NCBI RefSeq assembly: GCF_025420485.1
Contig: NZ_JAOEFD010000001.1
Location: 124,001 to 188,000, forward strand
Direction: 5' to 3'
Length of the DNA: 64,000 bases
From: Nesterenkonia marinintestina
Lineage (GTDB): Bacteria > Actinomycetota > Actinomycetes > Actinomycetales > Micrococcaceae
Under the pieces are notes generated by a model. The model was given only the letters and a program-made list of their open reading frames with translations, was not told where the DNA came from and made no database searches. A program made the position numbers and the translations under genes. Below are positions 9,020-20,405 of this stretch, in pieces. Position 1 is the first letter of the stretch; the number at the start of each line of letters is the position of its first letter.

Positions 9020-9613
9020 TTTGGACGTAAGAGGAGAACGGAAGAGCCCGCGCAGCCCGTCGAGGAGGAGTCGGTCGAGAACCCGGCAGCCCGCCGCGGA
9101 CCCGAGCCGAAGGGCCGCCCCACCCCGAAGCGACGGGATCAGGTCGCCGCGCGCAAGCGACCCCTGGTGGCCGACGACCGCCGCGCGGCCCGAGAGTCTC
9201 AGAAGCAGCACATCCGCGAGATGCGCCAGAAGCAGCGGGTCGCGCTGGAGACCGGCGACGACCGCTACCTCCCCCCGCGGGACCGCGGGCCGCAGCGGCG
9301 CTTCGCCCGGGACTGGGTCGATGCACGCACCGGGCTGGGCGAATGGATGCTGATCCTGGTGCTGGTCTTCCTGTTCACCTCGCTGCTGTTGCCGGAGGAC
9401 GCCCGGATCGTGATGAGCCAGGCCCTGTGGCTCCTGGTGCTGCTGGTCCTGGTGGAGTGCTGGTACGTCGCCCGGTCGGTCCGCAAGCGCGTGGAGGCGA
9501 AGTTCGGCGGGATGGAGCGGGGCATCCGCTTCTACGCGGCGATGCGGGCGCTCCAGATCCGTCGCCTGCGCCTGCCGAAGCCGCTGGTCGCCCGCGGCGA
9601 GTTCCCGGCCTGA
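9017..9613 (+). CDS. DUF3043 family membrane protein
   Basis: 198 aa from GTG 9017, beginning MFGRKRRTEEPAQ, the usual opening of this actinobacterial family. A basic, Arg/Lys-rich cytoplasmic N-terminus of about 110 residues precedes two closely spaced hydrophobic helices (about 113-130 and 139-155) and a basic tail. The function is unknown. It sits between erpA and pyrD, convergent with pyrD with only 2 bp between the stop codons. The frame is open upstream to 8471, but the -10 box and family N-terminus support 9017. Confidence 0.9.
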   Translation: MFGRKRRTEEPAQPVEEESVENPAARRGPEPKGRPTPKRRDQVAARKRPLVADDRRAARESQKQHIREMRQKQRVALETGDDRYLPPRDRGPQRRFARDWVDARTGLGEWMLILVLVFLFTSLLLPEDARIVMSQALWLLVLLVLVECWYVARSVRKRVEAKFGGMERGIRFYAAMRALQIRRLRLPKPLVARGEFPA

Positions 9614-9615
9614 CC

Positions 9616-10752
9616 TCAGGTGCGCCGGCGCAGCCGGACCAGTCCCCGATTGATGCGGTGGGCCCACAGCGGCCCCCGGTAGACGAATGCGGTGTAGCCC
9701 TGGACCAGGTCCGCACCGCGGGCCAGCCGTTCGGCCACGTCGTCGGCATCGGTGACCCCGCCCACCGAGACCACCGCGACCTCCTTCGGGAGACGGTCGC
9801 GCAGCCGAGCGAGCACCTCCAGGGACCTTGCGGCGAGCACAGGGCCGCTGAGACCTCCGGCCCCGGCGTCGGCCACCGTGACGTCCGAGGCGGTGAGCCC
9901 CTCCCGCGAGACGGTGGTGTTGGTGGCGATGATGCCGTCGAGCCGCAGGTCCGTCGCCAGGTCCGCCACGGCGTCGACGTCGTCGTCGGCCAGGTCCGGG
10001 GCGATCTTCACCAGCAGGGGGACGTGGCGTGAGGCCGACCGGCGGGCGGCGTCACGGACCGCACCGAGGAGGGGACGAAGCGCCTCGATGTCCTGCAGCC
10101 GGCGCAGCCCGGGCGTATTCGGCGAGGACACGTTGACGACCAGATAGTCGGCCCACGGCGCCAGGGTCCGAGCCGAGGTCAGGTAGTCCTCGGCGGCCTC
10201 GTCGAGCGGAGTCGCCTTCGTCTTGCCGATGTTCACCCCGACCACCGGCGCATGACGCCCGGCGGCCCGCCGAGCCTCCGTCCGCGCACGCAGGGCCCGC
10301 AGCCTGCGGCCGACGGCCTCGGCGCCGTCGTTGTTGAACCCCATGCGATTGATCAGGGCCCGATCACCGATCAGCCGGAACAGCCTCGGCCGATCGTTGC
10401 CGGGCTGCGCATGGGCGGTGACCGTGCCGACCTCGATGTGACCGAAGCCGAGGGCCGCCAGGGGGAGGACGGCGTCGGCTCCCTTGTCGAATCCGGCGGC
10501 CAGGCCGAAGGGCGAGGGCCACCGCAGGCCCATCGCCTCGACCTCGAGATCGTGGGCGGGCCGGGTCATCCGCTCCAGCGGGCGCAGGGCCCCGCACTGC
10601 GCGGCGGCCCTGAGTCCGGCCACGACCAGCCGATGTGCGCTCTCAGCCTCCATCCGGGCGAACACCCGGCGGAACAGCACCCCGTAGATCCGCCCCCCAT
10701 CCTCCGGGGGGCGTCGCAGGGACGGAGGCGCGTCGTCGATGCGGGCACTCAT
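9616..10752 (-). CDS. pyrD: Dihydroorotate dehydrogenase (quinone), class 2
   Basis: 378 aa. It oxidises dihydroorotate to orotate using FMN and passes electrons to the membrane quinone. The N-terminal amphipathic segment (IYGVLFRRVFARMEAE, 22-37) is the membrane-docking helix of class 2 enzymes. FMN/substrate motifs NRMGFNNDG (135-143) and NVSSPNTPGLR (207-217, with the class 2 catalytic Ser) are intact. It is alone here rather than in a pyr operon. The ATG start has TAGGAT 6 nt upstream. Confidence 0.96.
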   Translation of the reverse strand: MSARIDDAPPSLRRPPEDGGRIYGVLFRRVFARMEAESAHRLVVAGLRAAAQCGALRPLERMTRPAHDLEVEAMGLRWPSPFGLAAGFDKGADAVLPLAALGFGHIEVGTVTAHAQPGNDRPRLFRLIGDRALINRMGFNNDGAEAVGRRLRALRARTEARRAAGRHAPVVGVNIGKTKATPLDEAAEDYLTSARTLAPWADYLVVNVSSPNTPGLRRLQDIEALRPLLGAVRDAARRSASRHVPLLVKIAPDLADDDVDAVADLATDLRLDGIIATNTTVSREGLTASDVTVADAGAGGLSGPVLAARSLEVLARLRDRLPKEVAVVSVGGVTDADDVAERLARGADLVQGYTAFVYRGPLWAHRINRGLVRLRRRT

Positions 10753-10764
10753 GGGTCCATCCTA
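10752..10764 (-). promoter_or_regulatory. Leaderless promoter of pyrD
   Basis: TAGGAT (10764-10759, minus) ends 6 nt before the pyrD ATG. A second TAGGAT serves the divergent hydrolase 45 bp away. Confidence 0.55.
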
Positions 10765-10809
10765 TGACCCGAAGAGGCCCTCTCCTCCGCCCCTCCACGG
10801 CGTCGTCCC

Positions 10810-10824
10810 TAGGATGGAGCCATG
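10810..10824 (+). promoter_or_regulatory. Leaderless promoter of the alpha/beta hydrolase
   Basis: TAGGAT (10810-10815), 6 nt, ATG 10822. The sequence GGATGGAG could also act as a weak Shine-Dalgarno, so the call is tentative. Confidence 0.5.
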
Positions 10825-11835
10825 GAGGACCCTGAGACGCAGCTGTGGGAGGACTCGCCCGCCGGCGAGTGGGTGACCGATCTGCTGCCGGGGTGCTCCC
10901 GGATGACCCTGCCGCTCGGAGAGGATGATGAGGGGCCCGTCTCAGCCACGCTGGTGCGCCTGGACTCCTCGGTGACGTCGGCCGACTCCGCGACGGCGCC
11001 GGTGCTGCACCTGCACGGATGGACCGACTACTTCTTCAACCTGCCGATGGCCGAAGGCCTCGCGGCCGCAGGGCGACCGTTCTACGCCCTCGACCTCCGG
11101 AAGTACGGCCGCAGCCTCCGACACCACCAGACCCCGGGGTACGTCGACGATCTGCGGACCTACCAGGTCGAGCTCGAGGCCGCGGCCGAGGTCATCGCCG
11201 CCGCGCACCCCGGCGCGCCGGCGCCGATCGTCCACGGCCACTCCACCGGAGGACTCACCGCCGCACTGTGGGCGGCCGACCGTCCCGAGCGCCTCAGCGC
11301 GCTGATCCTCAACGCACCGTGGCTGGAGCTGCCCGGCGACGTGGCCGCTCGCACCGCGGTCGAGGGCCTGCTGGCGCCGCTGAGCCGCCTGGACCCCAAG
11401 CGCGCCCTGCATTCGCCGCCGGTGTCGACCTATTGGATGTCGCTCTCGGCGGAGTCGCACGGCGAGTGGCGGGTCCACCCGCTCTGGCGTCCGCCGCAGT
11501 CGTTCCCCATGCGGCCGGGCTGGCTGCGGGCCGTCCTGGCCGGCCACGGAGCGGTGTACCGTGGGCTCGGCGTCGCCGTGCCCGTCCTGGTGCTGCTCTC
11601 GGACCGGACCGTCTACCGCCGCGGATGGACCGAGGACATGCGGCACAGCGATTCCGTGCTCGACGTCGATCTGCTGGCCCGCCGGGCTGTTCGGCTCGGC
11701 CCCACGGTGACTGTGGCGCGCCTCCCCGGAGCCATGCACGACGCCTTCGCCTCGTCCGAGCCGATCCGGACGCAGGCCCTCGACGCCGTCCGCCGCTGGC
11801 TGCGCGCCTACGGCCCAGAAGTCACGCGGCCCTGA
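10822..11835 (+). CDS. Alpha/beta hydrolase (serine aminopeptidase S33-like)
   Basis: 337 aa. The alpha/beta-hydrolase core is clear: oxyanion motif HGW (65-67), nucleophile elbow GHSTGG (Ser141) and the C-terminal His in GAMHDAF (His306). Such enzymes resemble monoacylglycerol lipases and lysophospholipases. There is no signal peptide, so it acts in the cytoplasm. The substrate cannot be read from the sequence. Divergent from pyrD and convergent with uppS. The stop lies in a pair of 15-nt near-identical repeats (11830-11844 and 11846-11860). Confidence 0.87.
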   Translation: MEDPETQLWEDSPAGEWVTDLLPGCSRMTLPLGEDDEGPVSATLVRLDSSVTSADSATAPVLHLHGWTDYFFNLPMAEGLAAAGRPFYALDLRKYGRSLRHHQTPGYVDDLRTYQVELEAAAEVIAAAHPGAPAPIVHGHSTGGLTAALWAADRPERLSALILNAPWLELPGDVAARTAVEGLLAPLSRLDPKRALHSPPVSTYWMSLSAESHGEWRVHPLWRPPQSFPMRPGWLRAVLAGHGAVYRGLGVAVPVLVLLSDRTVYRRGWTEDMRHSDSVLDVDLLARRAVRLGPTVTVARLPGAMHDAFASSEPIRTQALDAVRRWLRAYGPEVTRP

Positions 11836-11878
11836 CACCACGCGACCCTGGCACCACGCAGTGCTGGTCCTCGGCGCC

Positions 11879-12694
11879 TCAGGCCTGGGCCGGGACCTGG
11901 TCCACCGCGCCGCCGTACCGACGGTCGCGTCGTGCATAGATCTCCAGGGCCTGCCACAGGGTTCGGCGGTCCACATCCGGCCACAGCACGTCGAGGAACA
12001 CGAACTCGGCGTAGGCCGACTGCCAGAGCAGGAAGTTGGAGATCCGCTGCTCGCCGGAGCTGCGGAGGAAGAGGTCCACGTCGGGGAGGTCGGGCTCGTC
12101 CAGGTGTGCGGCGATCGTCGCCTCTCTGATCCGTGCGGGGTCGAGGGTGCCCGCGGCGGCCCGGCGCGCGATCTCCCGGACCGCGTCGGTGATCTCCGCC
12201 CGTCCCCCGTAGTTCACGCACATGGTCAGGGTGCAGGTGGTGTTGTGTCGGGTGAGCTCCTCGGCCGCCTCGAGCTCGGCGATGACCGAGCGCCACAGCT
12301 TGGGCCGTCGTCCGTTCCACCGGATCCGCACGCCCCACGAGTCCAGCACATCGCGCTGGCGCCTCAGGACGTTGCGGGAATAGCTCATGATGAAGCGCAC
12401 CTCCTCCGGAGAGCGCTTCCAGTTCTCGGTGGAGAAGCCGTAGACGCTGACATGCTCGACGCCGGCTTCGACGGCCCCGGCGACGACCTCCATCAGCGCG
12501 TCCTCGCCCGCCCGGTGACCCTCGGTGCGCGGCAGTCCGCGCTGATTGGCCCAGCGGCCGTTGCCGTCCATCACCACCGCCACATGGCGGGGCACCAGCT
12601 GGGCCGGGAGCCGCGGGGCGGTCTCACCCGACGGGTGGGGCGGCGGCGGGACGGGCGCGGCGGCGGATCCGGTGCGGGTGCGAGCAGAAGGCAT
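11879..12694 (-). CDS. uppS: Isoprenyl transferase (cis-prenyltransferase, UppS family)
   Basis: 271 aa from ATG 12694. The catalytic motif VMDGNGRWA with Asp43 and the C-terminal [18 protein letters not shown] stretch are diagnostic. The enzyme condenses isopentenyl diphosphate in cis to make polyprenyl carrier lipid for the cell wall; product length cannot be told. Two starts compete. ATG 12694 has CATAAT 7 nt upstream and gives a family-like N-terminus. ATG 12760 overlaps the recO stop as ATGA and would add 22 residues. I prefer 12694, though coupling to recO is possible. Confidence 0.94.
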   Translation of the reverse strand: MPSARTRTGSAAAPVPPPPHPSGETAPRLPAQLVPRHVAVVMDGNGRWANQRGLPRTEGHRAGEDALMEVVAGAVEAGVEHVSVYGFSTENWKRSPEEVRFIMSYSRNVLRRQRDVLDSWGVRIRWNGRRPKLWRSVIAELEAAEELTRHNTTCTLTMCVNYGGRAEITDAVREIARRAAAGTLDPARIREATIAAHLDEPDLPDVDLFLRSSGEQRISNFLLWQSAYAEFVFLDVLWPDVDRRTLWQALEIYARRDRRYGGAVDQVPAQA

Positions 12695-12707
12695 GCGCCC
12701 CATTATG
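12694..12707 (-). promoter_or_regulatory. Leaderless promoter of uppS inside recO-uppS junction
   Basis: CATAAT (12707-12702, minus) then 7 nt then ATG 12694. An AT hexamer is rare in this GC-rich context, and the spacing equals that of ctaE and trpD. Confidence 0.5.
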
Positions 12708-12756
12708 CCGCCCGGAGCCGGGCCCGCCGGCCCGGCCTCGCGGCGGGCGCGTCCGC

Positions 12757-13491
12757 TCATCGGACGCCGAGCCGCCGCTCCAGCTGATGCTGGGCGTAGC
12801 CGAGGACGACCTCGGCGGCCTCATGACGATGGGCAGGACCGGCCCCGCGGGCCCCGACCCAGTCCCCGGCCTGCAGCGCCCGCAGGAGCACCACCGTGCC
12901 GTGATCGACCCGAGGCGCGCCCGGAGGTCGGCAGTCCTCACAGGTGGGCCCGCCGAGGGCGGGGCTGAAGGCCGGCTGCTCCCCCGGAGTCCCGCAGGCC
13001 ACGCATGCGTCCCAGGAGACCGCCCACCCGGCACGGGCCAGGGCGCGCAGCAGATAGGAGCTCTGCACCGCATCAGGGGGGTGGACGCCCCGCGCGAGCG
13101 CAGACACCGCTCCGTGCAGCAGGGCGAACTGTGCGCGGGAGTCGTCGACGTCGGTCTCGGAGAGTCGTTCGGCGGCCTGGGCCAACGTGTGCGCGGCCAG
13201 GTACTTCTCGTAGTCTGCGACGATGGCCGCCCCATAGGTGCCCTTCGACACGGCCTGGGTGACGATGTCCAGGCTCCGACCGTGCACGAACTGGACGTCG
13301 GCGGCCATGAACGGCTCCAGCGTGGCCCCGAACTTCGAGGTCGTCCGGCGCACACCTCTGGCCACCGCACGCACCAGGCCGTGACCGGGTGTCAGAGCGG
13401 TGATGATCCGGTCGGCCTCCCCCAGGTCGTGGGTGCGCAGGACCACTGCGGCGTCGCGGTAGCTGCGCGAGGCGAACGTGGTTCCGGCCAT
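12757..13491 (-). CDS. recO: DNA repair protein RecO
   Basis: 244 aa. RecO loads RecA onto SSB-coated DNA in the RecFOR pathway. The N-terminal OB-fold (about 1-80, with [10 protein letters not shown]) is followed by a helical domain and a zinc site: Cys163/Cys166 (CVACG) and Cys184/Cys187 (CEDCR). Length is normal. It is 21 bp after leuA and overlaps the longest uppS frame by 4 nt; leuA-recO-uppS is a common actinobacterial order. Confidence 0.95.
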   Translation of the reverse strand: MAGTTFASRSYRDAAVVLRTHDLGEADRIITALTPGHGLVRAVARGVRRTTSKFGATLEPFMAADVQFVHGRSLDIVTQAVSKGTYGAAIVADYEKYLAAHTLAQAAERLSETDVDDSRAQFALLHGAVSALARGVHPPDAVQSSYLLRALARAGWAVSWDACVACGTPGEQPAFSPALGGPTCEDCRPPGAPRVDHGTVVLLRALQAGDWVGARGAGPAHRHEAAEVVLGYAQHQLERRLGVR

Positions 13492-13512
13492 CGGTCCCGG
13501 CGCTCCTGAGCC

Positions 13513-15399
<1,887 letters not shown>

Positions 15400-15486
15400 T
15401 CAGCGGCCCGGACGCATGCGCACCTGCGCATCCCCGCTGCGGCGGAGAAGTTCGCGTAGTCGTAGGGTGCGCAGGTGGTGACTCAC
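15400..15486 (-). CDS. Leucine-rich leader peptide of leuA
   Basis: A 28-codon frame from GTG 15486 to TGA 15402-15400, starting MSHHLRTLRLRELLRR. Five Leu codons fall within codons 5-14: CTG, CTA, CTA, CTT and CTC. CTA and CTT are uncommon in such a GC-rich genome, which is what an attenuator needs. It is preceded by TAGCGT with a 7-nt spacer, the leaderless pattern seen elsewhere in the window. The Leu codons 8, 10, 13 and 14 lie in the loop of a perfect inverted repeat (15421-15430 with 15468-15477). Leader-peptide control of leuA is known in Actinobacteria; that this peptide is translated is inferred. Confidence 0.7.
   Translation of the reverse strand: MSHHLRTLRLRELLRRSGDAQVRMRPGR
15421..15477 (-). 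promoter_or_regulatory. Inverted repeat around the Leu codons (attenuator stem)
   Basis: Perfect 10-bp arms CACCTGCGCA (minus 15477-15468) and TGCGCAGGTG (15430-15421), 37-nt loop. The 5' arm covers leader codons 4-7, so a ribosome stalled on the following Leu codons would block the stem and free the 3' arm. Confidence 0.55.
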
Positions 15487-15499
15487 AGGCGCCACGCTA
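15486..15499 (-). promoter_or_regulatory. Promoter of the leuA leader transcript
   Basis: TAGCGT (15499-15494, minus), 7-nt spacer, GTG 15486. It places transcription start on the first base of the leader peptide. Confidence 0.55.
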
Positions 15500-15534
15500 G
15501 CATGCCGGGTGCGCGGTGCGGGACGCGGCGGCCC

Positions 15535-16584
15535 TCAGAATCCGAGGCGGCCGAGCTTCTTCGCGTCGCGCTGCCAGTCCTTGGAGACCTTCACGTGGAC
15601 GTCGAGGTGGACCGGAGTCCCCAGCAGTCGGGTGATCCCCTGCCGGGCCTGGGAGCCGATGGCCCGCAGCCGGGAGCCCCCGCGGCCGATGATGATCGCC
15701 TTCTGCGAATCGCGTTCGACGTGGATGCTCACATGGACGTCGAGGAGCGGACGGTCGGCCGGACGACCGTCGCGGGGCAGCATCTCGTCCACGGTGACGG
15801 CGATCGAATGCGGCAGCTCGTCGCGCACGTCCTCCAGCGCCGCCTCACGCACCAGCTCCGCGACCATCACCGCCTCGGGCTCGTCGGTGAGCTCCCCCTC
15901 GGGGTAGAGGGGCGGGGACGTCGGAAGCATGGACACCAGCTCCTCGGCGACGACGTCGACCTGCTCGCCGGAGACCGCCGAGACGGGGATGATCGCGGCG
16001 AAGCCCTCGGACTGGGCCCTCTCGCCGGCCAGGTGCTCGCGGCCGAGCAGGTCGGCGGCGAGGAGCTGCTCGGCCAGGCGGTCCTTCGGGACCGTGTCGG
16101 TCTTGGTGACCAGGGCGACGACCGGCTGGTGGGGCACCTTGGTCAGCTGGGCGGCGATGAACCGATCGCCCGGACCGATCTTCTGGTCGGCCGGCAGGCA
16201 GAAGCCCACCACGTCGACCTCGGAGAGGGTGTCCACGACCAGATCGTTGAGCCGCTGACCCAGCAGCGTCCGGGGTCGGTGCAGCCCGGGGGTGTCGACG
16301 AGGACGAGCTGCGCATCCTCCCGGTGCACGATCCCTCGGATGGTGTGCCGCGTGGTCTGCGGCTTGGACGAGGTGATCGCCACCTTCTGTCCGACCAGCA
16401 CGTTGGTCAGGGTGGACTTCCCGGCGTTGGGACGGCCGACGAAGCTGGCGAAGCCGGCTCGGAAGTCCTCCCCGTGCTCGGCGAACCGAGGGGCGGGCCC
16501 GAGGGCGGCCTCCATGCGGGCGTCGAGGCTCGCCGCCTCCGCCTCGCCGTCGGATCCCGAGGTGTGCTCTGCTCCGGTGCTCAT
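15535..16584 (-). CDS. era: GTPase Era
   Basis: 349 aa. Era is a ribosome-associated GTPase that binds 16S rRNA near its 3' end during 30S assembly. P-loop GRPNAGKS is at 50-57, the switch II motif DTPGLH follows, and the base-recognition motif reads TKTD instead of NKxD, a form also seen in other Actinobacteria. A C-terminal KH domain with IIIGRGGSRL is present. The 45-residue N-terminal extension is longer than usual. Its ATG overlaps the corC stop as ATGA; last gene of the hrcA/phoH run. Confidence 0.96.
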   Translation of the reverse strand: MSTGAEHTSGSDGEAEAASLDARMEAALGPAPRFAEHGEDFRAGFASFVGRPNAGKSTLTNVLVGQKVAITSSKPQTTRHTIRGIVHREDAQLVLVDTPGLHRPRTLLGQRLNDLVVDTLSEVDVVGFCLPADQKIGPGDRFIAAQLTKVPHQPVVALVTKTDTVPKDRLAEQLLAADLLGREHLAGERAQSEGFAAIIPVSAVSGEQVDVVAEELVSMLPTSPPLYPEGELTDEPEAVMVAELVREAALEDVRDELPHSIAVTVDEMLPRDGRPADRPLLDVHVSIHVERDSQKAIIIGRGGSRLRAIGSQARQGITRLLGTPVHLDVHVKVSKDWQRDAKKLGRLGF

Positions 16585-17978
16585 CGTGCGCGGTCCTCCC
16601 CCGCCGTCGTCTCCTGCAGCGGCCTCTCGGCGTCGGCCGGAGCCTCCTCGTCCTCCGATGCGATCAGTCCCGTGCGCGCGCCGCGGTGCTCGTCGACCTC
16701 CCAGGCGAGGACGTGGCTGACCCTGTTCCGTCGTCCTTCGAGCCTGTCGGCCCGCAGCACCACACCCTGGATCTCCACCTCGGAGCCTGCGATGGGGACG
16801 CGTCCCAGGGACTTCGCCAGGAGGCCGCCGACGGTGTCGACCTCCTCCTCGTCGTCGAGGCGCAGGTCGTAGATCTCGGCGAAGTCGTCGACCGACATCC
16901 GGGCGGAGATCCGTCGACGTCCGTCCTCGAGGTCCTCGACGGGGACGTCCTCGGTGTCGTACTCGTCGACGATCTCGCCGACGATCTCCTCGATGAGGTC
17001 CTCCAGGGTGACCAGCCCGGCGGTGCCCCCGTACTCGTCGACCACCACGGCGACGTGTGTGGACTCCCGCTGCAGCTCGGAGAGCAGCTCGGAGACGGCC
17101 TTGGACTCGGGGACGAACCGCACGTCGCGCTGCAGCTCGTCGACGGGGATGTCGTCGGGGCTCCGCCCCTGGTGCTCATCGGGCGCCTCCCCCAGATAGA
17201 GACCGTGCTCCAGGAAGGCCACGTCCTTGAGGTAGACCATGCCGGTGACGTCGTCGGCGGAGTCGCCGACCACCGGCACCCGGGAGTAGCCCGAACGCAG
17301 GAACAGCTGCATGACCTCGGACATGGTGGTGCCCGCATCGACGGTGACCATATCGGTCCGGGGAACCATCACGGCGCGCACCCTGGTGGCCGAGAGGTCG
17401 AACACCGACTGGATCAGCTCCGCCTCGGCGTCCTCGATGATGTCGGTCTCGGACGCGCGGGCGACGAACTCGCGGAACTCGTCCTCGTCGTCGAAGAACC
17501 GATGGGCCGCACCCGAGGCTCCCGGGGCGATGCGCCGTCCCAGGTTCGGCAGCCAGCTCGGCAGCGGTCCCAGGATCAGCCGGAGGACGCGGACCAGCGA
17601 TGATGTGGAGCGTGCGACGACGAGGTGGTGCTGGCGTCCGAGCCGGCGCGGGGAGACCACGGCCAGTCCCAGGCACAGCAGCGCCAGGGCTCCGACGACG
17701 ACCAGTCCGGCGGCCGGGAGGCTCTCGAGCCCGCGGACCGCGGCCAGCGTCAGCAGCACCACTGCGGCCACGGTGCACAGGGCGCGCCAGATCTGCAGGG
17801 CCACGGTGTGGGTCTCGGGCTCGCGCAGGATCTTCGTCACCGCGGAGGCGGTGCGGTCGGCGGAGATCTCCTCGGCCTCGCGGCGACCCAGGCGCATGAA
17901 TGCGGCCTCGGCCAGGGAGAGCACGGCCGCGGCGACGGCGCTCAGCGCGGCGCCCACGATCAGCAGCGTCAGGGTCAT
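16581..17978 (-). CDS. Hemolysin family protein, CNNM/CBS domain (CorC-like)
   Basis: 465 aa. The N-terminal membrane domain of the CNNM type has about three helices (near 4-24, 60-80 and 84-105), followed by paired CBS domains (about 200-330) and the CorC_HlyC transporter-associated domain (about 345-425). Such proteins are linked to magnesium or cobalt efflux; the substrate is not proven here. ATG 17978 overlaps the ybeY stop (ATGA). The frame is open further upstream into ybeY, but the start must be here since ybeY occupies that DNA in another frame. Confidence 0.93.
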   Translation of the reverse strand: MTLTLLIVGAALSAVAAAVLSLAEAAFMRLGRREAEEISADRTASAVTKILREPETHTVALQIWRALCTVAAVVLLTLAAVRGLESLPAAGLVVVGALALLCLGLAVVSPRRLGRQHHLVVARSTSSLVRVLRLILGPLPSWLPNLGRRIAPGASGAAHRFFDDEDEFREFVARASETDIIEDAEAELIQSVFDLSATRVRAVMVPRTDMVTVDAGTTMSEVMQLFLRSGYSRVPVVGDSADDVTGMVYLKDVAFLEHGLYLGEAPDEHQGRSPDDIPVDELQRDVRFVPESKAVSELLSELQRESTHVAVVVDEYGGTAGLVTLEDLIEEIVGEIVDEYDTEDVPVEDLEDGRRRISARMSVDDFAEIYDLRLDDEEEVDTVGGLLAKSLGRVPIAGSEVEIQGVVLRADRLEGRRNRVSHVLAWEVDEHRGARTGLIASEDEEAPADAERPLQETTAGEDRAR

Positions 17979-18516
17979 CGGCGGGCTCCGCCCTCTGAGT
18001 CGGTCGGAGCGCCGGCCGGGCCCGCCTCCGGCGGTGCACCGGCCTCGGTGGGCCGAGGCGCGGGCCGGCCCAGGAACTCCTCGAGGAGGGCCGTCTGCAG
18101 TGCGAACATCTCGGCCCGCTCCTCGGGGGTCGCGTGGTCGTGGCCCAGCAGGTGCAGGACGCCGTGGACGGCCAGCAGGGCGAGCTCGTCGTCGAGCCCG
18201 TGGCCGGCCGCATCGGCCTGACGTGCGGCGACCTCGGGGCTGATCACCACATCGCCGAGGACTCCCCCGTCGACCGGTCGCTCCGCGGTGCCCGGGGCGA
18301 GCTCGTCCATGGGGAAGCTCATGACGTCGGTGGTGCCGGAAAGGTCCATCCAGTCGAGGTGGAGCCGCTCCATGGCGTCGTCGTCGATCAGGGTGACGTC
18401 CAGCCGGACGGAGCGGTCCAGGTGGAGGCTGTCGAAGAGGAACGCCGTCAGGTCCTCCAACCGACTCAGGTGCTCGCCGGTCACCCGGGACGACCCGGAG
18501 GCGTCGGAGACGGTGA

Positions 18517-18520
<4 letters not shown>
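17975..18520 (-). CDS. ybeY: Endoribonuclease YbeY
   Basis: 181 aa. YbeY takes part in 16S rRNA 3'-end maturation and ribosome quality control. The zinc motif HGVLHLLGHDH spans 119-129 (His119, His123, His129). The last 35 residues are a Pro/Gly/Ala-rich low-complexity tail. It overlaps phoH upstream and corC downstream by 4 nt each, the standard phoH-ybeY-corC-era order. Confidence 0.95.
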
Positions 18521-19596
<1,076 letters not shown>

Positions 19597-19610
19597 CTCA
19601 GTGGATCAGT

Positions 19611-20405
19611 CTACCGCCCGGGCACGGTGCCGACGTCCCAGCGGCCCAGCAGGATCTGGACGGCGGCGAGCGCGGCGGGACCGGCGGTGGAGGTGCGCAG
19701 CACGTGGGGCCCCAGCAGCATGGGGACGGCTCCGGCCCGACGCAGCCGGTCGAGCTCCTCCTCGGAGACCCCGCCTTCGGGTCCGACGATCAGCATCAGC
19801 CGCCGCGGGCCGTCCCCTTCGGCGACGCCGAGGGACTCCAGGACCTGGCCCGGGCCCCGGTCGGCCTGCTCGTGGAGCACCGCCGCGGCGGTCCCGTCCA
19901 CGTCGAGACGGTCCTGGATCAGCGCCCGGGTGCTGTGCAGCGCCTCGACCGGGGGGAGACCGGTGCGGCGGCTCTGCTTCGCGGCGGTGCGGACCGTGTT
20001 CTCCCACTCCGCGTGCTTCTTCGCCTCGCGCCCGCTCGGCCACCGGGCGACCGAGCGCGCGGCGCTCCAGGGGATGATGCGGTCCGCTCCGAGCTCCACG
20101 GCGGTCTCGACGGCCTGGAGGTCCCGACGGTCCTTCGCCAGGGCCTGCACGAGGACCAGCTCCGGGTGCGGTCGTCGATGTTCCTCCACGGACCGCACCT
20201 CGACCTCGAGTCCGCCGTCGACGAGACCGGACACCACCCCTGAGACACGGATCCGTCCGGTGTCGCTGAGGTCGATCCGCTCCCCCGGGCTGAGCCGCAT
20301 CACCGTGGCCGCGTGGTGGCCCTCGTCGCCGTCGAGGGTCAGCCGGACCCCGACGGCGGCCAGGTCCAGACTCCCCGGAGGGAGGTGGAACAGCGGCGCC
20401 GTCAC
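19611..20405 (-). CDS. rsmE: 16S rRNA (uracil1498-N3)-methyltransferase
   Basis: 264 aa. RsmE methylates U1498 of 16S rRNA. The C-terminal SPOUT knot motifs [14 protein letters not shown] and [16 protein letters not shown] are clear; the N-terminal PUA-like domain contains [14 protein letters not shown] (29-42). The GTG start overlaps the dnaJ stop (GTGA). dnaJ-rsmE pairing is common in bacteria. Confidence 0.95.
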   Translation of the reverse strand: MTAPLFHLPPGSLDLAAVGVRLTLDGDEGHHAATVMRLSPGERIDLSDTGRIRVSGVVSGLVDGGLEVEVRSVEEHRRPHPELVLVQALAKDRRDLQAVETAVELGADRIIPWSAARSVARWPSGREAKKHAEWENTVRTAAKQSRRTGLPPVEALHSTRALIQDRLDVDGTAAAVLHEQADRGPGQVLESLGVAEGDGPRRLMLIVGPEGGVSEEELDRLRRAGAVPMLLGPHVLRTSTAGPAALAAVQILLGRWDVGTVPGR

